From positions 1-41,388 of the forward strand of contig JABSRN010000009.1 in NCBI GenBank assembly GCA_013214025.1: DNA of 41,388 nt. Reading direction: 5' to 3'. Source of the DNA: Polyangiaceae bacterium (GTDB lineage Bacteria > Myxococcota_A > Polyangia > Polyangiales > Polyangiaceae). Position numbers and translations under genes: made by a program. The stretch's first letter is position 1, and the number at the start of each line of letters is the position of its first letter. Of the stretch, positions 8,936-18,000 are shown piece after piece. The notes beneath the pieces were generated by a model that did not search any database, was not told the DNA's origin, and saw nothing but the letters and a program-made list of their open reading frames with translations.

Positions 8936-9188
8936 TCACCTACGACGGCGACGAGAGCAAAGTTACCCAATCGGTTGGCTGGGGGACTCTAGTGGCCGAC
9001 GGCAGTGCTCGCGCCGGATTCTCACCGTCATGTACAAGAACCCGTGGGAGGGGGGGCCTCGGCATCCTCGGTATCGCGTACCAAACTTCCAGCACCTTCA
9101 ATGGAATTCGGCACCGTATCGAACTCTCCTGGTTCGAGCTGTACAGCAGCGCGCAGTACGAGCGCGTACCGGCTTTCCTTGCCGGTCG

Positions 9189-9511
9189 TACTTGGATCTC
9201 GATATCGTCAGCCAAACCCTGTTCGCTGCCTCCGAGCGAGATGCTGTCGGTGAGGTCGGACAGGCCATGGGCTACGCCGGAAAATCGCTCAACGCGCAGC
9301 TGTCACAACCGGCACCTCTGCCGTCGTGGGTCCCCACCTCGACCAACAGGAACATCAAGATTTTCCTCGACATCTTGAACAACCGAGTTCACGGAATCAT
9401 CGAGCGCCGCCGTCGGGAACCCAACACAGATCTGGACGACGTCCTCAGCCGGTTGCTCAACGCCAAAGACGACAACGGCGATGCGCTGACAGCTCAAGAG
9501 ATCCGCGACGC
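9189..9511 (+). pseudogene. Cytochrome P450 fragment
   Basis: About 107 codons match an internal piece of a bacterial cytochrome P450 (CYP102/CYP110-like): the helix E-type Leu-Asp-Ile-Val-Ser-Gln-Thr-Leu-Phe, the Leu-Pro-Ser-Trp-Val-Pro-Thr-x2-Asn-Arg segment, the Ile-Ile-Glu-Arg-Arg-Arg helix, Asp-Asp-Val-Leu-Ser-Arg-Leu-Leu, and Leu-Thr-Ala-Gln-Glu-Ile-Arg-Asp just before the I-helix. The I-helix Gly-x-Glu-Thr-Thr motif, the ExxR motif and the haem Cys loop are absent; the sequence changes at about 9512 into a receiver-domain fragment. It cannot be a functional P450. The surrounding open frame (8760-9554) is longer only by chance. Confidence 0.75.
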
Positions 9512-9525
9512 ACAGCCCTGCGCCG

Positions 9526-10247
9526 TTGTCGGACAAGAACCTGCCAGATTTTAGCGGAGTGTTTCTGATCGAGCGCATTCGGATGGAGCAACAAGCTCCA
9601 AAGATCGTCTTGATGACGGCCTATGCCTCTGTTGCGATCGCGATTTCGACGGCAAACCTGGCGGTGGATGCCTATCTCGAAAAAGCCGTTCGGGAATATC
9701 TACGACGTTTACGATCTCATCAGCCGCTTGATCGACGACGGACCTATATCCGAAGCACGCGCCGGAGTCGCTCGCTTGGAGGGCGTCGCGCGCCGCTCAT
9801 CCCGTCCCTCGCAAATCGAGACGGCAGTAGAATCGACGGGTCGGGTTGCCATCGGTGTGTTTCAGAGTCCCGAAGGCGACGTACATCTACCCGACTACTT
9901 CAAGGGCACCGATGCAGATCCGGTCCAAGCAGCAGCCATCTCGGAGCTGATTTCGCTCGCGGAAAAACGCGCGTGTCGGGGCCGTATTGCTCCACAAAAT
10001 CACGCCCCTAATCCCGAACATCGAAGAAATTCGAGACACCAACTCGCTGATCCCGATCATGGTGGCCTCGGCGGAGTTAAGTTTTGGCCAAGTGCAGTCC
10101 TTGCACCAGCTGAAGGTCACGATGACCGTCGCCCTACCCGAAGACCTGACGCTCTACTCCGTTCGCCTGCAGCAGATGATTTGCGCCATCCGTATGCAAC
10201 AACGAATCACGGACATCTCCGGGCTGCGCCCCACCCCCCCCCGCTAG
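9526..10247 (+). pseudogene. Frameshifted response regulator remnant
   Basis: Three overlapping reading frames, all plus strand, look like one broken gene. The first (from 9526) is the second half of a receiver domain: Asn-Leu-Pro-Asp-Phe-Ser-Gly after the lost phosphoacceptor, Glu-Arg-Ile-Arg, Lys-Ile-Val-Leu-Met-Thr-Ala-Tyr-Ala-Ser and Asp-Ala-Tyr-Leu-Glu-Lys. Near 9690-9705 the coding-like sequence moves to the next frame (Val-Tyr-Asp-Leu-Ile-Ser-Arg-Leu-Ile-Asp-Asp-Gly and about 90 residues more). Near 9970 it moves again to the frame ending at TAG 10245-10247. The start of the receiver, with its acidic pocket and Asp, is missing. The output part is not recognised. Confidence 0.7.
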
Positions 10248-10335
10248 TCTCTCCCGGCGGCTGTCGAAGGGCCCTAGAGCGACCCTGCCCTCGTTCAATC
10301 CGCGGGCGACGCCCGCCTGCAGGCCCCCCCAAGTA

Positions 10336-10653
10336 CTCTCCTACAAGCAAAAGACGGCGGTCATCCCCTTCGAAGAACACTGTCAAGTCGTGAGCGCCAT
10401 GCGCTACGTGGACGTAGTGATCCCCCAAGACAACATGAACAACCTCGCCATCTGGCGAAAGCTCAAGTTCGACGTCATGTTCGTTGGTAACGACTGGCAC
10501 GCCTCCGGCAAACGGCGCACGCTGGAGGTGCAATTCGAAGAAGTGGGCGTACGCATCGTGTATTTTCCCTACACCCAGGGCACATCGTCGACTTTACTGA
10601 ACGAAATTCTAGTCCGGGAGCGAGACCAACTCCTGCTGACGGCGACCGGCTAG
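10336..10653 (+). pseudogene. 5'-truncated TagD-like nucleotidyltransferase
   Basis: The frame encodes the C-terminal two thirds of a glycerol-3-phosphate cytidylyltransferase-type enzyme: Tyr-Lys-x-Lys, Ile-Pro-Phe-Glu-Glu, Val-Ser-Ala-Met-Arg-Tyr-Val-Asp-x-Val-Ile-Pro, Phe-Asp-Val-Met-Phe-Val-Gly-Asn-Asp-Trp, and Tyr-Phe-Pro-Tyr-Thr-x-Gly-Thr-Ser-Ser-Thr near the end, the conserved TagD closing motif. The N-terminal HxGH motif, needed for CTP binding and catalysis, is missing: upstream of about 10336 the frame is Pro-rich and unrelated. The enzyme normally makes CDP-glycerol, the donor used by glycerophosphotransferases such as the one encoded downstream. It is best read as a dead gene copy. 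Confidence 0.75.
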
Positions 10654-10854
10654 ACGGCTGCAACCGTCAGCCAATTGACGCGGACAGGCTCCAATAGCGC
10701 CCATCCCGTGACGGTCACCACGCGCAACCCGGAGCCCTCAGCCAATACCAGTGCAAGGGACACCACTGCGCCCCGATGCTTGCCAATAAAACCCAGGCGT
10801 ACGCCTTAGCGACTCCCGCGCTTTGGTCGTAAGTTCTCAAGGTCCGAATAGAAA

Positions 10855-12474
10855 ATGAATATCGATGATGCGCTCAGTTCCCTACTGGAGCAGAATCCCG
10901 AGGACGGCTGGTCAGAATTCCTGTCTCTCTACGCGCAGACCGATGACCAAGGCGCCCTGTGTTTACAGCTCGGTGACCGACTGCACGCAAGCAATCACTA
11001 TGAACTCGCTCGACGCGTATTTCAGCTCGCGAGGGAGAGAGGCAGCGCCAGCTCCGACACGCTTCGCCGAATCGCCGACACCTTCGCAGCGGAGGGCCGA
11101 ACCGAGGCTGCCCAGCGTCTATTCGGGCAGGCCGCTAGGGGGCGCACGGAGAAAGCCGATTCCCCTCCAACGAGCGATATCCCAGCCGTCGAAGCGCCAA
11201 CGCCCCCTCCCTCCCCCGAGCTGGTCCGCCTTGAGGGACGTCTCGATCGCGCTCTTGAAGAAATCGCCGACCTTCAACGACAGCAGTGCGCACTCGAAGC
11301 CGAAACGCAGCGTCCGCGCCAGGATACCCCGCTAGGGGAACGGAAGCTGAAGGTGGTGTTCTTCACGCAGGCAGTGTGCAGTTGGCTCGTTTGGGACTCG
11401 GTGTATCAAGTCATGTCTAAGGATGCGCGATTCGATGCCCGAGTCGTCGTCGTGCCGTTCCTGCAGGCGGGAGCTCCCTCGGACGATGTCTCGGGCTACC
11501 TGCTGAACCGGGATATCCCCTTCACCCAACACACCCACTACGACGTCGCCAGCGAACGGCCTGATGTCGTCATCTATCAGAACCCCTACGACGAGACACG
11601 TCCCGAACAGTTTCGAACTGCCCATGTACGCCGAGTGTGTCACCGTATCGTCTACTCACCCTACGGTTTGGAGCTCACCGGCGGTCCGGAATACACGAAG
11701 AACAACTACGAGAACCCCTTCATTTGTGCCGCCTGGCGTATTTTTGCGCGCTCGGAAAGTCACAAGCGCATGTACGGCCAGCACTGCCCTCGGGGCAACG
11801 ACCATGTGCGCGTCACCGGGAGTCCCCAGCTTGACGCGCTCCTCTCCTTTAGCCGCAAAGAAGTCGACCCCGCGGTCTTCAATTTCGCGAAGGGCCGCCC
11901 CATTCTCCTCTACAATCCTCAGTTCGGTGCAGCGGCAGACGGGAGTGGCGCGTCTACTTTCCTCAAGTGGCACAAGACAATCCTCGATGTCATCGAGTCG
12001 CGGAACGACATCGCCTTGATACTCCGCCCTCACCCGCTACTCTTCGGCTCTCTGCTGTCCGGCGGACTGATGCGCCAAGGCGAACTGGACCGACTGATGG
12101 AGCGAATCGCGGCGTCCGAAAGCGTGTTGTTGGATTCGACGGGCGACTACCGAAACGCCATGTGGGCGGCCGACGCCATCCTGTCGGACCTTTCGTCTCT
12201 GCTTTTGGAATTTGCCGTACTCGACAAGCCCGTCGCCTATTTGCACAATCCGACAGGCCCCGGCCTCAACGAAGACGGGCCGATCGTTGAGTCGTTCTAT
12301 CGCCCGACTACCGGGGGCGATATCGCAGACTATGTGCACATGATCGCCCAAGGACTCGACCCCATGCAGGCCCAGCGTACCGCCACCGTGAAGCAGTACA
12401 TTTTTGAACCTGAGCTCGATACCGCGAGCCTGATTCGCGACGAAATATTCAGCGCAGTGAGCGGTGGAATCTAG
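10855..12474 (+). CDS. CDP-glycerol glycerophosphotransferase-like protein
   Basis: A 539-residue cytosolic protein. Residues 1-100 are helical and TPR-like; a Pro-rich linker and a coiled-coil stretch (about 120-160) follow, then a two-lobed GT-B-like transferase domain from about 165. Its second lobe carries the TagB/TagF hallmarks: Pro-Ile-Leu-Leu-Tyr-Asn-Pro-Gln-Phe, Leu-Arg-Pro-His-Pro, Leu-Asp-Ser-Thr-Gly-Asp-Tyr, Ala-Asp-Ala-Ile-Leu-Ser-Asp-Leu-Ser-Ser and Asp-Lys-Pro-Val-Ala-Tyr-Leu. The family adds glycerol-phosphate (or similar) units from CDP-linked donors to surface glycans. A truncated TagD-like fragment lies 200 bp upstream, so the donor pathway once sat beside it. The acceptor is unknown. 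Confidence 0.88.
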   Translation: MNIDDALSSLLEQNPEDGWSEFLSLYAQTDDQGALCLQLGDRLHASNHYELARRVFQLARERGSASSDTLRRIADTFAAEGRTEAAQRLFGQAARGRTEKADSPPTSDIPAVEAPTPPPSPELVRLEGRLDRALEEIADLQRQQCALEAETQRPRQDTPLGERKLKVVFFTQAVCSWLVWDSVYQVMSKDARFDARVVVVPFLQAGAPSDDVSGYLLNRDIPFTQHTHYDVASERPDVVIYQNPYDETRPEQFRTAHVRRVCHRIVYSPYGLELTGGPEYTKNNYENPFICAAWRIFARSESHKRMYGQHCPRGNDHVRVTGSPQLDALLSFSRKEVDPAVFNFAKGRPILLYNPQFGAAADGSGASTFLKWHKTILDVIESRNDIALILRPHPLLFGSLLSGGLMRQGELDRLMERIAASESVLLDSTGDYRNAMWAADAILSDLSSLLLEFAVLDKPVAYLHNPTGPGLNEDGPIVESFYRPTTGGDIADYVHMIAQGLDPMQAQRTATVKQYIFEPELDTASLIRDEIFSAVSGGI

Positions 12475-12494
12475 GCTCGCAGCACACGGCTCTG

Positions 12495-13070
12495 TCACAA
12501 CTCGAAATGAAGGCCGGCCTTGGCGAGGCGCTTGTACTTTCGCTCGTCGAATCGGTAGAGGCGAGCCGCTCGATGGGCCACGTCTGGTTCGACCTCGTCG
12601 GTCTCGAACAACAAATCCATCGCGAGCAGACGCTTGCGAAAATTGCGCTCATCTAGCTCTCTCTCCAGTACCAACTCGTACAAGTGCTGCAGCTGGGAGA
12701 GCGTAAACTTCTTCGGGAGCAACTCAAAACCGACCGGTTGGTAGCGCACCTTGGAGCGCAAGCGGTCAGTCGTGGCCTGCACCCGGTGATCACTCAACTT
12801 GACCAGCGCGTAATACGCCACCGTCACAACACGCTCTCGCGGGTCCCGTTCGACAGCCCCGAAGGTGTACAGCTGCTCCAGGAAAACCTTATGCAGCCCT
12901 GTCTCTTCCTCGAGTTCGCGGCGAGCAGCGCCCTCCAACGTTTCGTCCACCCGTACAAATCCCCCCGGCAGCGCCCACTGGCCCTGGTGGGGCTCCAGAT
13001 CGCGCTGGATCAGCATCACTTTGAGTTCCTCGTGTTCCTCACCCACGCGGCCTCGGCAATTTACCCCCAT
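12495..13070 (-). CDS. NUDIX hydrolase with NrtR-type C-terminal domain
   Basis: A 191-residue protein. The N-terminal half is a NUDIX domain with a complete box: Gly37-x5-Glu43-x7-Arg51-Glu52-Leu53-x-Glu55-Glu56-x-Gly58-Leu59. The C-terminal part (about 115-191) resembles the winged-helix domain of NrtR-type regulators, including Phe-Thr-Leu-x-x-Leu-Gln-x-Leu-Tyr-Glu and Arg-Asn-Phe-Arg-Lys-Arg. NrtR proteins control NAD or sugar metabolism genes in response to a nucleoside-diphosphate ligand such as ADP-ribose; a plain hydrolase role is also possible because the catalytic box is intact. The start ATG has GAGGAGG upstream. Only 20 bp separate its 3' end from the convergent glycerophosphotransferase gene. 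Confidence 0.88.
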   Translation of the reverse strand: MGVNCRGRVGEEHEELKVMLIQRDLEPHQGQWALPGGFVRVDETLEGAARRELEEETGLHKVFLEQLYTFGAVERDPRERVVTVAYYALVKLSDHRVQATTDRLRSKVRYQPVGFELLPKKFTLSQLQHLYELVLERELDERNFRKRLLAMDLLFETDEVEPDVAHRAARLYRFDERKYKRLAKAGLHFEL

Positions 13071-13085
13071 GTCCCTCCTCGCAAA

Positions 13086-13410
13086 GGCGTTCGCCGAATC
13101 GGAAAAGGCATGTACCCAGCCTTCGCCAATAGTGCCCTAGGCAAGGCCGCCCTCGGCTTTGGCACCAGCTTGGAGCGTGCTCTAAGAATTGCTCCGACCG
13201 CCTATTCGCTGGCAGGCACTGAGGCGACGGCGAATCTCGTTTCCCAAACCGCAGGTCGTGCTGTGGTCGAGTTGCGCGGCGTCTGGGACAATCCGGATTG
13301 TTTTGAAGTGGGTGTCTGAGAAGGCGTGCTCAGCACCTTCGGCAAGACGGGAACCGTCCTGATTCGTTCTGTAAGCGTCTGCGCCGTAGATCTGGAACTC
13401 TCCTGCAACG
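13086..13410 (+). pseudogene. DUF2378 (TIGR02265) remnant with in-frame stop
   Basis: The plus frame encodes the C-terminal half of a DUF2378 protein, a paralogous family almost confined to myxobacteria: Arg-Arg-Ile-Gly-Lys-x3-Pro-Ala-Phe, a Leu-Arg-Ile-Ala-Pro-Thr-Ala-Tyr stretch, Val-Glu-Leu-Arg-Gly-Val and the Cys-Phe-Glu-Val-Gly-Val segment. A TGA at 13317-13319 interrupts it, and the same frame then carries on with the expected family ending (Glu-Gly-Val-Leu, Gly-Lys-Thr-Gly-x-Val, Val-Asp-Leu-Glu-Leu). There is no 5' half; the remnant starts next to the NUDIX start and contains that gene's likely promoter. It is a double-damaged pseudogene. Confidence 0.7.
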
Positions 13411-13560
13411 GATCTTTGTCTCTGGCATCAACCCGACATTGCGATTTTGCCGGCGGACTACATTCCGGCGGTGGTTTCACCGGCAGCTATTCCGCAAGTA
13501 CGCTTATTGCAGGGGCTGCGACCGGCGTCCCGCTCTGCTAACACTGGCGGGGAACACACC

Positions 13561-14667
13561 ATGACCGATTCAAATAATGTTGACGTCGTCATCATCGGCG
13601 CGGGACCCAGCGGTATCCTCATGAGTCACCTGCTGGGACGTCGAGGCATTAGCCATGTCGTACTGGAACGCGAAACCGCAGGGTGGAACTGGCTAACCCT
13701 GTGGGACGGATTCCGGATGAATACCCTCAACTGGATGAACCGCTTACCCGGCTCACCGGAGTTCGCGCCGAGGCAAGACCGAAACGCTATGGCCCTCAAG
13801 AGGGACGCAGTGCGCTGGTTCGAAGACTACCTAAAATCGGTTCGTCCGCCGCTACACGAACACACGGAGGTGACGCACGTGGCACCGAGCATTGCGGGTT
13901 GGCAGGTCGTCACCTCCGAAGGGAATTGGTCGGCGCGTGCGGTGGTAATCTGTACGGGAATTTCTCGGGATGCCATCGTGCCGAAAATGGCGGAGACTTT
14001 ACCCAGTTCTGTATGCCAGCTGACCTCGCGGCAGTACAAGAACCCAGCTCAAATCGAGACCTCGAATGTACTGGTGGTTGGCAGCGGGGCAAGTGGCAGC
14101 CAAATTTGTTGGGACCTGTGCAAAGACAAAAAGCGCTTCGCCCAGATTTACCTCGCCGGAAGTGACGTAAAGATCCTACCCCATCACGTGTTGGGGATCC
14201 CCACCCTCAACATCATGGAAAAAATAGGTATGCTGACCGTGAGCCGCGACTCATTCCTCGGCTCCCGCATGTACAAGAAGTTTCTGAGCCACGAACGAGG
14301 ACAGCCCACCCCCAGTCCCGGCCCCAAACAACTGGCTGCCGAATACGGCGTCACTGTTGTCGGGCGCGTAGAGTCCGTACAAGGGGCGAAGCTCTACACC
14401 ACGGGCGAGGCCGTACCCACCGACGATCTCACCATCGTGTGGGCCACGGGCTGCCGCACTGACTATTCATTTATCGATCTACCTGATGGCCTGGAAACCA
14501 ACGGGCAACCCCGACACCACCGGGGCGCGGCAGAGAACGCCCCAGGGTTGTTCTTTCTCGGACTGAAGTTTCAGCACGCCGCCAACTCGCACACACTGAT
14601 GGGCATCGGTCCCGACGGTGAGTATCTCGCCGAACAAATTGCCATTCACGTCGGACAGCGCAACTGA
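13561..14667 (+). CDS. Flavin-dependent monooxygenase/oxidoreductase
   Basis: A 368-residue FAD/NAD(P)-binding protein of the CzcO/Trk-like monooxygenase group. The FAD Rossmann motif Gly13-Ala-Gly-Pro-Ser-Gly18 is at the N-terminus, and a second dinucleotide motif Gly-Ser-Gly-Ala-Ser-Gly near residue 180 would bind NADPH. The late Trp-Ala-Thr-Gly-Cys-Arg motif before the C-terminal FAD contact and the Phe-Phe-Leu-Gly-Leu segment are typical. Such enzymes oxygenate small hydrophobic molecules; the substrate is unknown. The frame is open from 13447, but ATG 13561 is preceded by GGGGAA and opens directly with the beta strand of the FAD fold. No partner gene is adjacent. Confidence 0.88.
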   Translation: MTDSNNVDVVIIGAGPSGILMSHLLGRRGISHVVLERETAGWNWLTLWDGFRMNTLNWMNRLPGSPEFAPRQDRNAMALKRDAVRWFEDYLKSVRPPLHEHTEVTHVAPSIAGWQVVTSEGNWSARAVVICTGISRDAIVPKMAETLPSSVCQLTSRQYKNPAQIETSNVLVVGSGASGSQICWDLCKDKKRFAQIYLAGSDVKILPHHVLGIPTLNIMEKIGMLTVSRDSFLGSRMYKKFLSHERGQPTPSPGPKQLAAEYGVTVVGRVESVQGAKLYTTGEAVPTDDLTIVWATGCRTDYSFIDLPDGLETNGQPRHHRGAAENAPGLFFLGLKFQHAANSHTLMGIGPDGEYLAEQIAIHVGQRN

Positions 14668-15014
14668 GTCTGTCAGACAACTGAATAGCGAACCCTCTCC
14701 ACCAAACTGCGACCGAATAATCTTCGCGACCGCTGCGCTCCACCGCCAAGGCGCACACCACAGCTATGCCGCCCCCCGCGGTGACAGTTATGCCTCCCCG
14801 GCAAACCAACGAACGGTAGAGCGAACGGCGGGCGCCCAGGCACGCTGACTGTACGTAACCGCGAGCAAATTTCGCATGACGCATCGCACACAACTCGCCC
14901 CACCGGTTCTGAGCCAGCGCAAACCAACTCCGCTTAAACCGCCTACCAAGTCCCGCCCCCCACCCCCGTGGCGGTAGCTGATCAGAATGTCCAACTGAGC
15001 TATAGTGAAGCATT
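14668..15014. other. Intergenic region, no gene supported
   Basis: Both strands contain open frames, but they are Arg/Gly/Val-rich without motifs. Close to the downstream gene is a possible -10 element TATAGT (15001-15006) with only a poor -35 match (CTGATC, 14978-14983). If used, transcription would begin almost at the ATG at 15015, giving a very short or absent leader. Confidence 0.4.
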
Positions 15015-18000
15015 ATGCTTGCTTTCGTTACCCTTCAACAACGCGCTCTAGCGCTGACTTTAGTCGCAGGCATCATCGCCTCTTGCTCGGTTTCCGGGGA
15101 CGGCCTGGACGGCTTGCTCGGTGACGGAACAGAGGCGAACACCGACGCCAGCACTCAACGGGCGGACAACGACGCCGGTGGCGGGGATGCCGAAGTCGAC
15201 GGAGCCACCGGTTCTTGCACCGACCAGCTGAAAGATCAGAGCGAAACAGACACGGACTGTGGAGGCAACTGTACCCCCTGCCCCAACGGCGGCAGTTGTC
15301 TGGTCAATGCGGACTGCGCTGGAGCCAGCTGCGTAGCGAACCTGTGCCAAGCGAGTCATTGCGCAGATGCCATACTCAATGAAAATGAGAGCGATATCGA
15401 CTGTGGTGGCTCTTGCGTTCCATGCGGAACAGGCCTGGCCTGTTCCGCTGCGGGAGACTGCGCCAGCGACGTCTGCCTCGCACTGATCTGCGAAGCCGCC
15501 ACCTGCGAAGACGGAAAGCAGAATCAAGCGGAGCTAGGCGTCGACTGCGGTGGACCTTGTTCCGCCTGCACCGTTACCGAATGCACAGTGCCGGGCGATT
15601 GTACGTCCGGCGTGTGCTCGACGGAGGGCTCGTGCGCGACCCCGACTTGTTCTGACAGCGTGAGAAACGGCTTTGAGACCGGCACCGATTGCGGTGGTGA
15701 GTCACAATGCCCCCGATGCGGTGTCTTAGAAAACTGTGACTCCGGAAGCGACTGCTTGAGTGCCATTTGCCAACTGGCCGCCGACGGAGAGACGACTGTC
15801 TGTGTTTCAGCTCAGTGCAACGATGAGATCCGAAACGGTAATGAAACCGATGTCGACTGCGGTGGCGTCGGTTGCGCACCCTGCGAAGCATTCTCCAATT
15901 GTGCAGGGGCTGACGATTGCGACAGCAAGATCTGCGTCAATACTCAATGCCGCGCCTCCAGTTGCGACGATGGGGTCGTTAACGGCGATGAGACCGGCGA
16001 TGGGTGTGGAGGCGCCGACTGTCAAAGCTGCCCAGCTGGGGAGAGCTGCCGCTTTGCCGGCGACTGCCTGAGCGCAGTGTGTACTGCCACCTATTGCCAA
16101 CCCCCCACATGCAACGACTATACACAGAACGCCGAAGAGACGGACGTGGACTGCGGCGGCTCGGGAGCCTGCGACCGTTGCACCCTCGCTAAGACTTGCC
16201 TGACGCCCACCGACTGCGCCCAGGACCTCTTGTGTCTCAACGACGGGCAGCGCAGCGCTTGCGCGGCGGCGGGCTGCGCCAATAACGACCAAGACGGCGC
16301 CGAGACCGACGTGGACTGCGGCGGTAACGAGTGCCCCGCATGCGACCAGGACGCTCTATGCGATCAAAACAGCGATTGTCAGAGCGCCGTTTGCGCCGAC
16401 ACCGGCTCCGGCAACCGCTGCCAGGCTGCCGACTGCGGAGATAGCGTCCTGAACCAGGACGAAACCGGCATCGACTGCGGCGGCACTTGCGGAGCCAATT
16501 GCGCCGACGGCGTTGCCTGCATCAAGGATCAGGACTGTAGCTCGGCGATCTGCGACAATTCCGGCTACTGCGCGGTCGCCCGCTGCGATGACGGGGTACA
16601 AAATGGCGCGGAGACGGCTATCGATTGCGGGCAATACCCGTGCGGTCTGTGCCCGCCCAATGCCCCGTGCACTGACGCGGACCAGTGCGAAAGCGAGGTT
16701 TGTGACGTCACTTGCCAAGGAGCCACTTGCTCAGATGGCGTGCAAAACCAAGACGAAACCGATGCGGACTGCGGCGGCAGCTCGTGCGGGGGCCGCTGCG
16801 ACACAACCGAAAGCTGTGCGACCGATACAGATTGTGTCACCAACGTGTGCTCGAACGAAACCTGCCAGTCCAGCGGCTGTGGTGATGGGAACCTCAACGG
16901 TGACGAAACCGACCTAGACTGTGGTGGTAGCTGTGGCGCGACCTGCGAAACCGACAAGCTTTGTGACTCGGCCGCTGACTGCGTCAGCAATCGCTGCGTC
17001 CCGGACGGTCCCACGACAGATCGCTGTGCCGAACCCAGCTGTTTTGACGCCGTCAAGAACCAAGGCGAAAGCGACACGGACTGTGGTGGCTCAACTTCTT
17101 GCCGCCGATGCGATCCAGCGGAAGTCTGTACGGCTCCCATCGATTGCACTAGCCTGGTATGCACCGATAACCTCTGTGCAACTCCGAGTTGCACTCCCGC
17201 CGATGGCATCGATAACGGCGACGAGACAGACGTTGACTGCGGAGGCGCCGGTTGCCCAGACTGTATTCAAGGTCAGACGTGCGCAGTGGGCTCCGATTGC
17301 CAGAGCGACGTCTGCTCAAGCTTCATCTGTCAGCAAGCTGCCTGCCCCGACGGAGTCGCCAACGGTACGGAGACCGGCACTGACTGCGGGGGCCCCAACT
17401 CCTGCGCCCGCTGTGCAGAAGGGCTCCCGTGCGCCCAGGGCAGCGATTGCGAGGAGCTCGTGTGTGGCAATGACGATCTATGCGCGGCGCCGTCCTGCTC
17501 TCCAGGCGACGGGCAGCGCAACGGGCTCGAGACCGGGACGGACTGCGGAGGCGCCGGCTGCCCCACCTGCGCAAACGGGGAAAACTGCTCCGTCGCCGGC
17601 GACTGCACCTCCGGCTTCTGTAACAGCCAAGACCAGTGCTCGGACGCGGACTGCAACGACGGCGCCATGAACGGCGACGAAACGGACATCAACTGCGGCG
17701 GGCCCGACTGTAATCAGTGTGAAAACGGTGATAATTGTCTCATCGACACCGATTGCACCAGCGGGCGATGCGACTTGAACAACTCAAACCTCGAGTGTCA
17801 GGCACCCAGCTGCGACGATGGTAGGCAAAACCAGGGCGAAAGCGCGGTCGACTGCGGCGGTTCCAACTCTTGTGATCGTTGTCTCGATGGCGGCGATTGC
17901 AACAACGGCACAGACTGCCTCACGGATCGCGTTTGCGACGGCGGCTCCTGCTGCAATCCGCTCACGTGTGAAGGGGAAGGCTGGCAATGCGGCAACCTGG

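Noticed and set aside
12684-13070. First part of a plus-strand 211-residue open frame
   Set aside because: Antisense to the NUDIX gene, which has a complete catalytic box; only the part beyond about 13086 resembles a real family (DUF2378).
14471-15013. Minus-strand 180-residue open frame covering the intergenic region
   Set aside because: Overlaps the conserved C-terminus of the monooxygenase, is very Arg/Gly-rich and has no recognisable domain.
16565-17209. Ser/Gln-rich and Ala/Val-rich open frames on both strands of the Cys-repeat gene
   Set aside because: The periodic repeat structure of the real gene creates long periodic shadows in other frames; no independent start or motif.
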